Source: Bradyrhizobium cajani (lineage in GTDB: Bacteria; Pseudomonadota; Alphaproteobacteria; Rhizobiales; Xanthobacteraceae). Taken from it: a DNA stretch of 64,000 nt. Shown piece by piece: positions 57,770 to 64,000 of the stretch. Where the stretch lies: the NCBI RefSeq assembly GCF_009759665.1, contig NZ_WQNE01000006.1:186001-250000 (forward strand). Reading direction: 5' to 3'. Position 1 is the stretch's first letter; each line of letters starts with the position of its first letter. Under the pieces are notes generated by a model that made no database searches, was not told where the DNA came from, and saw only the letters and a program-made list of their open reading frames with translations. The position numbers and the translations under genes are program-made.

Positions 57770-58678
57770 ATGGCGGCTCAAGACGATGAAGTTCCTTTAA
57801 ATGCCATCCGCGCTTTTGTGACCGTCGCACGCGAAGGCAGCGTCACGCGCGCCGCCAGCAGCCTGGGAACGACGCAGAGCTCGGTCAGCCGCTATTTGTC
57901 CGTCCTGCGGGATTATCTTGGTGCGGATCTCATTGAGCGGCGTGGGCGGCGCAGTGATTTGACCGAGTTCGGAAGGTTATTCGCTAACGCAGTCTCTGAA
58001 CCACTCGAGACAGTCGGCTTCACCGCCAAGAGAATGCGGCGGCGGGCGGCCGCAGGCACCAATCGGATTGTCGTTCGCACATCACTATCGACTTTTGCTT
58101 TCTCTATTCTGATTCCAAATCTGCAAGCGTTCTCTTCTGAAGCGGGCGGCGTCATCGTGGACGTCGTGAGCTCGCTCTCGCCGCCGACATCTTCGGATGA
58201 TTTCGACATTTTGATTACACGCGACCTGTCCGTCATCGAACCCGCCGACAGTTGGGAGATCTACAATGAGGAGCTGGTATGCGTCGGGCCGCCAAATCTG
58301 GTCGCGGGCAGAGAGCTCTCGATCGTCCGCTCAACCCCGATATTGAACATCACATCACGCCCCGACATCCTGCCCACATGGCTGAGGGCCATGAACCTGT
58401 CCTCAAACGACATACGAGCGGGCGCGCGCTATGATCACAACTATCTTGCTCTGCCGGCAGTCATGACAGGAAAATGCCTTCTTGTCGCACCAGAAATCAT
58501 CGTCAGTGATCTGGTGCGAGGGGGCGCTTTGCAAGTCATCCCCGGCTCGCGCGCTCCAAGTGGCATGCAATATCGCGCCTATGCTGTGGATCGAAGCGAG
58601 CATCCCGAGATCGCTCGCTCTTTTTGCCGGTGGGTGGCTCGGCTTTGCAAGAAGGCTGCACTTGCGCAGGCTGCCTGA
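57770..58678 (+). CDS. LysR-family transcriptional regulator
   Basis: The product has 302 residues. The winged helix at residues 8-65 (PLNAIRAFVTVAREGSVTRA, SSLGTTQSSVSRYLSVLRD) is followed by the effector-binding domain (about 90-300) with DFDILITRDLS and a C-terminal FCRWV. I chose the ATG at 57770, which has GGAG at suitable distance, over 57743. LysR regulators often control a divergent neighbour, but here the adjacent gene upstream is the co-directional Xre gene, so its target is not evident. Confidence 0.85.
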   Translation: MAAQDDEVPLNAIRAFVTVAREGSVTRAASSLGTTQSSVSRYLSVLRDYLGADLIERRGRRSDLTEFGRLFANAVSEPLETVGFTAKRMRRRAAAGTNRIVVRTSLSTFAFSILIPNLQAFSSEAGGVIVDVVSSLSPPTSSDDFDILITRDLSVIEPADSWEIYNEELVCVGPPNLVAGRELSIVRSTPILNITSRPDILPTWLRAMNLSSNDIRAGARYDHNYLALPAVMTGKCLLVAPEIIVSDLVRGGALQVIPGSRAPSGMQYRAYAVDRSEHPEIARSFCRWVARLCKKAALAQAA

Positions 58679-58934
58679 CGCCTAGCAGGCGCCCCACAGT
58701 CCGGTACAGCTCGAGACCCACGCATTGCCCGTTATTCAAGTCGAGAGCGCTCAACTCGAGAGAACCATCCGGGCAGAGTCGTCGAACCCTTACGAAGATA
58801 GCGCGTGTCTGTTGCAGCTATCCAGACACCAGCGTGATAGATCGGAACGCAAAGATCTCATCCTATCCGCGATCGTGCCATGCCGGAAGAATTGGCTGCA
58901 CAGAACGGAGGTGTGCCATTGATCGCCCAAGAGC

Positions 58935-59732
58935 TCACGAACTGTCGTTCCTGCGTCTGCCCTTGTGGAGGAATGCGCGGCAGCGAAGGCGCATGAGGCG
59001 CCGCCCCAGTTTAACAAGTCGAATGGTTCGACTGCGCAAATCGTCTGTTTTCCAGCCCCGCTCGGCAATACGACGGCTTCCAAACAGGCCTTGCGCGATT
59101 TGGCGATAGCTATTTCCTTCCTGCCATCCATCCAGTGCGCGCAGCGCCAGGATCAGCCGCCGCTGCTTCAAAGCCGGCAAAGCAAGAGGAGGCGTGCCGA
59201 GCGGCCGATGCTCAAGCGCGAGATAAAATCGACCTGCGGCCTGCAAGCGAAGCTCTAAATTCGCATCGAGCGGCAGATCGAGGATGACAGCAGACCCACC
59301 CACGGGAAGCTTGCTCAGGAAAAGGCGATGGTTCGCGCCGCCGAGCGGCACGATCGCATGCCATCCGTCCGGCGCGCGACGCACCTCGCTGCCCGGCAGA
59401 TTGGCGACGTCCAGCTGGTAGCTCTTAGGCGCCATACGGTTGGCCGCCCGCACAGGCAGTACGGTCGACAGCACCTCGGGCGCCCAGAAGACTGCTTGCT
59501 TGTCGAAAGCCTCTTGCGGATCAGCTGGAAAACGAGAGCCCCCACTTCCGGCGGAACTGGCCCGCCGCTGCGCTTGAACGTTCGCGGCGAGATAACCGCC
59601 TATAATCCTCTTGGTAGTCGCGATCTCGGCGCAGCCACTCCCAGGCCAGGTCAGCCGCTTCTGCGCTTTTGAGGCCGCTGTATGCTTCCTCAGATCTCCA
59701 GTCAGTATTCGGCATCTCTCCATTTCCCGCAT
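58935..59732 (-). CDS. FseA-like excision activator, DUF2285 part (downstream frame)
   Basis: This frame holds the C-terminal part of an FseA-like protein. From about 59530 it reads FPADPQEAFDKQAVFWAPEV, then the DUF2285 region LILALRALDGWQEGNSYRQI, AQGLFGSRRIAE, LRSRTIRLVKLGRRLMR. There is no good start codon near the homology; the first in-frame ATG at 59732 lies in unrelated sequence. The N-terminal DUF6499 part is in the -1-related frame at 59715-59521. Fusion by +1 frameshift at the TTTT of 59532-59529 would join them, as described for Mesorhizobium FseA, an activator of the excisionase gene rdfS. Confidence 0.7.
   Translation of the reverse strand: MREMERCRILTGDLRKHTAASKAQKRLTWPGSGCAEIATTKRIIGGYLAANVQAQRRASSAGSGGSRFPADPQEAFDKQAVFWAPEVLSTVLPVRAANRMAPKSYQLDVANLPGSEVRRAPDGWHAIVPLGGANHRLFLSKLPVGGSAVILDLPLDANLELRLQAAGRFYLALEHRPLGTPPLALPALKQRRLILALRALDGWQEGNSYRQIAQGLFGSRRIAERGWKTDDLRSRTIRLVKLGRRLMRLRCRAFLHKGRRRNDSS
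59521..59715 (-). CDS. FseA-like DUF6499 part (upstream frame)
   Basis: The 64-residue product from the ATG at 59715 (GGAGAG upstream) reads DWRSEEAYSGLKSAEAADLA, WEWLRRDRDYQEDYRRL and ends GQFRRKWGLSFSS. The motif W-x-L-R-R-x(2)-D-Y and the WGL end match DUF6499, the msi172-type partner of Mesorhizobium islands. Translation stops two codons after TTT unless ribosomes slip +1, which would continue into the DUF2285 frame at CCA (59528). A gene in two pieces with a slippery site is the regulated state, not decay, if the homology holds. Confidence 0.7.
   Translation of the reverse strand: MPNTDWRSEEAYSGLKSAEAADLAWEWLRRDRDYQEDYRRLSRRERSSAAAGQFRRKWGLSFSS
59526..59532 (-). promoter_or_regulatory. 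candidate +1 programmed ribosomal frameshift site
   Basis: On the minus strand the codons run TCG TTT TCC AGC TGA. Slippage of tRNA-Phe from TTT (59532-59530) to the overlapping TTT (59531-59529) makes CCA (59528-59526) the next codon, giving the expected FPADP continuation. In Mesorhizobium the reported slip is tRNA-Phe from UUU to UUC in the same protein motif. Confidence 0.6.
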
Positions 59733-59878
59733 GATTCACACGCGGTGAACTCCAGCCCATGATTGTGGCGCTTTACGGTTGCATGCCCACCGCGCGCTCG
59801 CTTTGCGTGCACTTAATCGATGCCACGATCATCTTTTGCGATTGCCAGGAGTTCTGCCGATCTTGCGATCCACACTGT

Positions 59879-60151
59879 TCATTCCTTGGGCCAACCACCT
59901 CGGAGCAGATTACGATACCCGTGGCTCGCTAGCCACTTGGCCCGAGCCAGATGACTTTCGAAGGTGCGGCGCGCACGATCCGGTTCAAGGGTCGTGTCAA
60001 GCCCCAGCACAATGCGCGCGATTTCGCGCCAATCTGCCTTGTCAGCGTCGGCATCGAGAAGTCGCATATAGGTGATAGCGTGCTCCTTGTCATACGACGT
60101 GAGCTCATGCGCGCTGGGCGCCAAATCTGCGATCTTTGGGCCGGCCGGCAC
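59879..60151 (-). CDS. QseM-like antiactivator (short DUF2285 protein)
   Basis: The product has 90 residues from a GTG at 60151. It reads LTSYDKEHAITYMRLLDADA, DKADWREIARIVLGLDTTLE, PDRARRTFESHLARAKWLAS and HGYRNLLRGG, the pattern of short DUF2285-domain proteins that include QseM. QseM of Mesorhizobium islands binds and blocks both TraR and FseA, keeping excision off in most cells. The gene lies 164 bases upstream of the FseA-like pair on the same strand, and an Xre gene is divergent. AGGAG lies upstream at suitable spacing. Function is inferred from family and position. Confidence 0.68.
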   Translation of the reverse strand: MPAGPKIADLAPSAHELTSYDKEHAITYMRLLDADADKADWREIARIVLGLDTTLEPDRARRTFESHLARAKWLASHGYRNLLRGGWPKE

Positions 60152-60792
60152 TCCCTGTAGCTCCTAGCAAGTTGAAAAATCTATCGAAATCGGAGCAACG
60201 ATAACGGACTTCGGGCCATTTTGGTACCGCTCCAATCGTCGCGGTCCCAAGCTATTTTTCCCCTCGTCGTAAAGCGAGCGCATATTGGCTCACAATGACC
60301 TAGTGACTCCAATCTGGGCATTTGCTCTTTGCTCGGCGCGGGTTCTACTCGCAGTCCATACCGCGACCGATCGTGGATTTGCACAGCTTAGGCCGTCTTT
60401 GCTCTTCACCCTCCCGGAACGGAATGGACACCTGTCGTTTTCCCGCACGCTGGGGAAAGACCGCGGCCTAAAGGTAGCCAAGTGGAAAGAACTCGTTCAC
60501 TTTTCGAGCTCCAGCTGACGGCCGCCCTATTTGGTCGCGGCCCCCGGAAAAAGCCGCGTTCCCTCTGAGCGACATTTTGCTCTCCCGCCAGTAGCGAGCT
60601 CTCGCGCAGTGAGCGCGCCTGTGATGGGTTGATGGCATTCGAAAACGACAAACTCCACGACATCTTCCGTCTCACGGTGGCCTGCCCTCTAGAAGTCCGT
60701 GTCAGGAGAGCCAAGTGCTTGGGTGTGAGCTTATCGTAATACTGTGGCTATAACCAGTGGTTTCATAATCGTCGGAATGGCTGCCTTTGCGC
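60152..60792. other. 640-bp region between divergent QseM-like and Xre genes
   Basis: No gene is recognised. It should contain promoters for both directions. The conserved element CTATAACCAGTGGTTT is near the Xre end. I did not find a copy of it next to the QseM-like start. Confidence 0.4.
60748..60763. promoter_or_regulatory. conserved upstream element of Xre gene 2, with palindrome
   Basis: Within it, AACCAGTGGTT (60752-60762) is a perfect 5+1+5 palindrome. It ends 29 bases before the ATG, as does the related element before the first Xre gene. It is probably the operator for autoregulation. Confidence 0.5.
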
Positions 60793-61074
60793 ATGAACGC
60801 TCGTGCGCTTGTGGCCTGGAATGTGCGCCGGATCCGCGTAGAGCGCGGCATTCCGCAAGAGCAATTGGCCTATGATGCCGGGATCGACCGCTCATATATG
60901 GGGCGCATTGAGCAGAAGAAAGAGAACCCGACCATTGATCTTTTGGACCGTATCGCCGCGACTTTGGGTATTCACTTCTCCGAATTGTTCGCTGAGCCCG
61001 CCAAGGGTTCGACCCCTCCCAAGCCGATGTCTAGAGGACGTAAGCCGGCCCGCCAGTGCCGAAATACGAAGTAG
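60793..61074 (+). CDS. Xre-family regulator (controller-protein/QseC-like), copy 2
   Basis: The product has 93 residues from the ATG at 60793; a TTG two codons upstream is not needed because the other copy starts at the equivalent ATG. It reads NVRRIRVERGIPQEQLAYDA, GIDRSYMGRIEQKKENPTID, LLDRIAATLGIHFSELF and a basic tail. It shares leader sequence with the gene at 57327 (GTGGTTT, then GGAATGGCTGC, then GCGCATGA). It is divergent from the QseM-like gene, the arrangement of qseC and qseM in Mesorhizobium islands, although the spacer is longer here. Confidence 0.75.
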   Translation: MNARALVAWNVRRIRVERGIPQEQLAYDAGIDRSYMGRIEQKKENPTIDLLDRIAATLGIHFSELFAEPAKGSTPPKPMSRGRKPARQCRNTK

Positions 61075-61245
61075 CTATTCCAGAGAGCCATGCTTGTAGC
61101 TAACCACGGGCGCAGACGAGCCGGAGCAGCCTGGCGCGCCCGCTTCTACTCGGCGGCGGCGATTCTGAACCTCCGGCTCGAGCTATGCCGGTTCCGGTTA
61201 AACAGCGCGCAGCGCGATTTGCCTCCAAGTAGCCCGAAGCATGGC

Positions 61246-62589
61246 TTATGCTGCTCGCGTAGACTGATTGTGTGGCCGCTTGAGGCCGAGGTTTTCTCTA
61301 AGAGTCCGCCCGGAGCTTCCCGACCTAAATTTACCGCGTCGGCGCAATTCGGGAACGACGAGCTCCACGAAATCTTTGAGCCCGCTCGGAACGATCGGGG
61401 GAATGAGGTTGAATCCATCGGCCGCATATTGATCGAAGGTATTAATCATGATGTCGGCTATCTCATTAGGCGTCCCTACCGCCATTAGATGTCCGCGCGA
61501 ATCCGATATCAAGCGGATCAGCTGCCTCCAGGTCATTCCTTGGCGTGCAGCTACCTCGAGGAGCACCTTCTGGCGGCTCTGAATGAACTTCGTCTCCGGC
61601 AAAGTGGCCGGAACTAACGAGTCCAAATTGACGGCACGCAGGTCGGTGACGAACCCCAGCCACCGATCTGCCGTCTCCGTCATGACGTCTGCATGTGTAT
61701 AGGACTGCAGTTTCTTAAGCTTATCGGAGGCCTCCTGCTTGGTCCTCCCAACAATCGGGACAATGCCCGGCATCACCAATATCTGATCGTCTTCGCGCCC
61801 AATCCCGCGAGCCTTCTCCTTTAGATCTGCATAGTACTGTTTACCGCTTTCAAGCAAAGGCTGGGCGGTGAATACAACTTCGGCGAATTCTGCAGCGAAT
61901 CTCACTCCGGCATCGGATGAGCCGGCCTGAACCAGTACAGGGTACCCTTGGGGCGGCCGTGCGATATTCAGTGGGCCTCTGACCGAGAAATAGGTCCCAC
62001 GGTGATTGAGGACGTGCAGTTTCGTCGTGTCGGCGAAGATCCCACTTTGCTTGTCACGAATGAAAGCGTCGTCTTCCCATGTATCCCAAAGCCCCTTCAT
62101 GACGCCTACGAACTCTCTAGCTCGCTCATATCGCGCGTCATGCTCTGGAATTTCTTCATCGCCAAAATTCGCCCCTTCGAACTTATTTCCGGAGGTCACG
62201 ATATTCCAAGCGGCACGTCCGTGCGAGAGGTGGTCAAGTGAAGCAATCATACGTGCAAGATGATAAGGCTGGTGATATGTCGTGGTCGCTGTTGCAACAA
62301 AGCCGATATTGTTTGCTTTTGATGAAAGAGCCGACAACAGGGTGATCGGCTCAAACGTATCGTTTCGGCCCGCACGCGCTATGTCTGCATGATCTCGTTC
62401 GACGACACTTGGGCTGTCTGGAAGAAACACGAAGTGAAATGCCGCGCCTTCGGCAAGAGCCGTAAGGTGTGCATAATGCTCGATATCGACTCCGCCCGTC
62501 TTCGGCACGCTCGGATCGCGCCAAGCTCCCTCGATATACCCCGCCTGTAGGACGTATAGTCCGAGCGCCATTTCACCACTGCGCGCCAT
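61246..62589 (-). CDS. LLM-class flavin-dependent monooxygenase (NtaA/SnaA/DszA family)
   Basis: The product has 447 residues. A TIM-barrel with the NtaA-type N-terminus (MALGLYVLQAGYIEGAWRDP), the sequence RMIASLDHLSHGRAAWNIVT (about 112-131), and ARPPQGYPVLVQAGSSDAG near residue 215 are characteristic. These enzymes use FMNH2 from a partner reductase to oxidise compounds such as nitrilotriacetate, dibenzothiophene sulfone or pristinamycin precursors. GGGGAG precedes the ATG. No reductase gene is visible. The CaiB-type gene upstream on the same strand suggests a catabolic cluster. Confidence 0.87.
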   Translation of the reverse strand: MARSGEMALGLYVLQAGYIEGAWRDPSVPKTGGVDIEHYAHLTALAEGAAFHFVFLPDSPSVVERDHADIARAGRNDTFEPITLLSALSSKANNIGFVATATTTYHQPYHLARMIASLDHLSHGRAAWNIVTSGNKFEGANFGDEEIPEHDARYERAREFVGVMKGLWDTWEDDAFIRDKQSGIFADTTKLHVLNHRGTYFSVRGPLNIARPPQGYPVLVQAGSSDAGVRFAAEFAEVVFTAQPLLESGKQYYADLKEKARGIGREDDQILVMPGIVPIVGRTKQEASDKLKKLQSYTHADVMTETADRWLGFVTDLRAVNLDSLVPATLPETKFIQSRQKVLLEVAARQGMTWRQLIRLISDSRGHLMAVGTPNEIADIMINTFDQYAADGFNLIPPIVPSGLKDFVELVVPELRRRGKFRSGSSGRTLRENLGLKRPHNQSTRAA

Positions 62590-63263
62590 GCCGTACTCCC
62601 CTTCTCAAAAATATCTCGTGTTCAAGCGAACGACCAAACTGTTGAGAAACACTCTTCGCACCTAAAGAACACAAGTGAAGTCTTTTGCTCCAGCGCACTT
62701 GAGACCAACATGTGCCTCTCAGTGCATAGAACGAAGGCCGCCCGAGAAACAGGCTGCGAGTGTCGCGCTGTGCCTTCGATCCAAGCCCATGGCGGCGGCC
62801 GCACGATTGATATTACATACCGAGCTCGTTCTCCAGCGACGCTAGGACCTATAGGTGACATGCTCAGCTATTCAGATCAATGACGAGCGCTGGTAGTTGA
62901 CTTACATCCAAGCCGACCGGATGGACGCTGGCACGAAGGCGGGCGTTTGTCTTCTTTAACCGTCGGTCTGTCTTCCAGGTGACACTGTGTCATGAGTGGA
63001 CGTCGCGAATCACGCAAATGCGTAGCGCGCGTGGTGCATCAATGGGTCATTGATCTAAATGCGAGTGCAACTGCGCCGCCGTCACACAATCGAGACTTCT
63101 TCATCGCAATGCAGGAAGGCAACAGCGAAACACGCGACGTCTCATAGTGTGAGATAGAAGGTCTCCTACCGAGATCGGCCGACGTGCGTTGCTACTCATG
63201 CGCCGTCAAGGGCAATGACGAGTCCATCGTTCGCTGCGAGCGTCCACGCCTAAACATGGGCTA
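62590..63263. other. 670-bp intergenic region
   Basis: A minus-strand frame of 79 codons (62622-62861) shows nothing recognisable. The region should hold the monooxygenase promoter. No sigma-54 (GG-N10-GC) or NifA site was convincing. Confidence 0.35.
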
Positions 63264-64000
63264 TTAGGTCGAAGGCTCTCGAGAGCACCGTCCTTTCAGC
63301 TCTACTTCGGAGAGCATTCTCGTGCCGATGATGCCCTTGCTAGCGAGCTCTGCAATTTCGACCTCGCCGAGCCCGAGCAAGTCTGCCAGGATTTCGTTGT
63401 TATGTTCTCCCAGGGTAGGCGCCGCTCGGCGGATCGAGTGGGGCCCTGCGCCTTCGCGAATCGGAATTGACGGCTGCAGGTGCGCCCCGATGAACGAACG
63501 TTCGATCTCTTGGAAAAATCCACGCGACCTTAGGTGCCAGTCTTGCAGCAGGTCAATTGGAAGGCGGACCACTCCGGCCGCAACCCTGGCGCCCTGCAGC
63601 TCTGCCATTACCTGATCTGCATCACGCCTGCGCGTCCAGGCTTCGATGGCTCCCTCGATTGTATCCTCGATCGAACGGCGACGTTCCGCGAGCTTCAGCG
63701 AGGGGTCAGCAGCCCAGTCCACTCGGCGGATCACGCTCGCAAGCCTCTGCCACATACCCGCATCGGTGGCAGCTACCGCGATCCAGCTGTCTTCGCCGGC
63801 ACACCGGAAGCAGCCGTGCGGCACAAACTGAGGATGCCGATTGCCGTACCTTGTCGACGTACCGCAAAGCGATTGGGTAACGATCCATGGAGCAGCAAGC
63901 GGCATCATGCATTCGATCTGCGCGAGATCGATAAACTGCCCCTGCCCAGTCTCGCGCGCGTGGATCAGTGCAACAAGAACCGCAGCGCAGCCATTCAGAC
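63264..64000 (-). CDS. CaiB/BaiF-type CoA transferase, C-terminal part (runs off window)
   Basis: The frame is open from the window end (in-frame from 63998) to a stop at 63264, giving about 244 residues of the C-terminal part. It reads LNGCAAVLVALIHARETGQG and QFIDLAQIECMMPLAAPWIV, then HGCFRCAGEDSWIAVAATDA, and near the end TLGEHNNEILADLLGLGEVE, all typical of class III CoA transferases that move CoA between carboxylic acids. The N-terminal half with the catalytic Asp lies beyond the window. An internal ATG at 63908 is not the start. Confidence 0.85.
   Translation of the reverse strand, partial: LNGCAAVLVALIHARETGQGQFIDLAQIECMMPLAAPWIVTQSLCGTSTRYGNRHPQFVPHGCFRCAGEDSWIAVAATDAGMWQRLASVIRRVDWAADPSLKLAERRRSIEDTIEGAIEAWTRRRDADQVMAELQGARVAAGVVRLPIDLLQDWHLRSRGFFQEIERSFIGAHLQPSIPIREGAGPHSIRRAAPTLGEHNNEILADLLGLGEVEIAELASKGIIGTRMLSEVELKGRCSREPST

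Noticed and set aside
62590..62700. Possible sigma-54 promoter before the monooxygenase (TGGTCGTTCGCTTG)
   Set aside because: The GG-N10-GC spacing is not satisfied and no NifA upstream site (TGT-N10-ACA) was found.
1..64000. nod boxes, tts boxes, tRNA genes and CRISPR arrays
   Set aside because: I looked for these because the content suggests a symbiosis island, but by eye no stretch matched the consensus or structure well enough to report.

Overview
The window looks like part of a symbiosis island, or a related decayed integrative element, of a Bradyrhizobium-type alphaproteobacterium. The base composition is GC-rich. The window mixes intact catabolic, transport and regulatory genes with long stretches of gene remnants, segmental duplications, an IS5-family element interrupted by a group II intron, and a cluster resembling the FseA/QseM transfer-control genes of Mesorhizobium symbiosis islands. 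This is inferred from gene content. No rRNA, tRNA or CRISPR array was seen.

Layout. 1-9.7 kb: mostly decayed DNA (truncated MATE efflux gene, TrbI-like remnant) around an antitoxin/PIN toxin pair, a cold-shock protein and a secreted prolyl oligopeptidase. 9.7-11.4 kb: an Lrp/AsnC and a Crp/Fnr regulator. 11.9-15.9 kb (minus strand): a five-gene ubiquitin-like conjugation operon made of Ubl, E2-like, JAB-E1 fusion, APH-kinase-like protein and DUF6527/BubE-like peptidase. 18.3-25.5 kb (plus strand): a probable phosphonate or phosphonolipid biosynthesis cluster with PEP mutase, nucleotidyltransferase, CDP-alcohol phosphotransferase, two aminotransferases and two methyltransferases. 26.3-31.4 kb (plus strand): a second, divergent ubiquitin-like operon with the same five genes in the same order, preceded by a WYL-domain regulator. 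31.5-34.8 kb: a decayed IS5-family transposase gene split by a group II intron. 36.1-45.3 kb: an OprB-type porin, a sugar-type binding protein, and a minus-strand operon of ABC ATPase, two permeases, a TauD-like dioxygenase and an alpha/beta hydrolase. 45.3-57.3 kb: duplicated segments with aminotransferase and PEP-mutase pseudogenes, an intact PEP-mutase/isocitrate-lyase-family gene, an ABC exporter and a TlpA-like thioredoxin. 57.3-61.1 kb: two paralogous Xre regulators, a LysR regulator, and a QseM-like plus frameshifted FseA-like pair. 61.2-64 kb: a flavin monooxygenase and a partial CaiB-type CoA transferase.

How the genes work together. Each Ubl operon encodes a tag, activating and conjugating enzymes, a JAMM peptidase and a second candidate peptidase. 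Their similarity to bacterial Bub/Bil systems and the CapW-like regulator suggest antiphage defence. The APH-like kinase subunit in both copies is the least explained part. The PEP-mutase cluster could make a C-P compound that is aminated, methylated, nucleotide-activated and attached to a lipid alcohol. The FseA-like gene has a slippery UUUU two codons before a stop, the arrangement expected for +1 programmed frameshifting, next to its presumed antiactivator.
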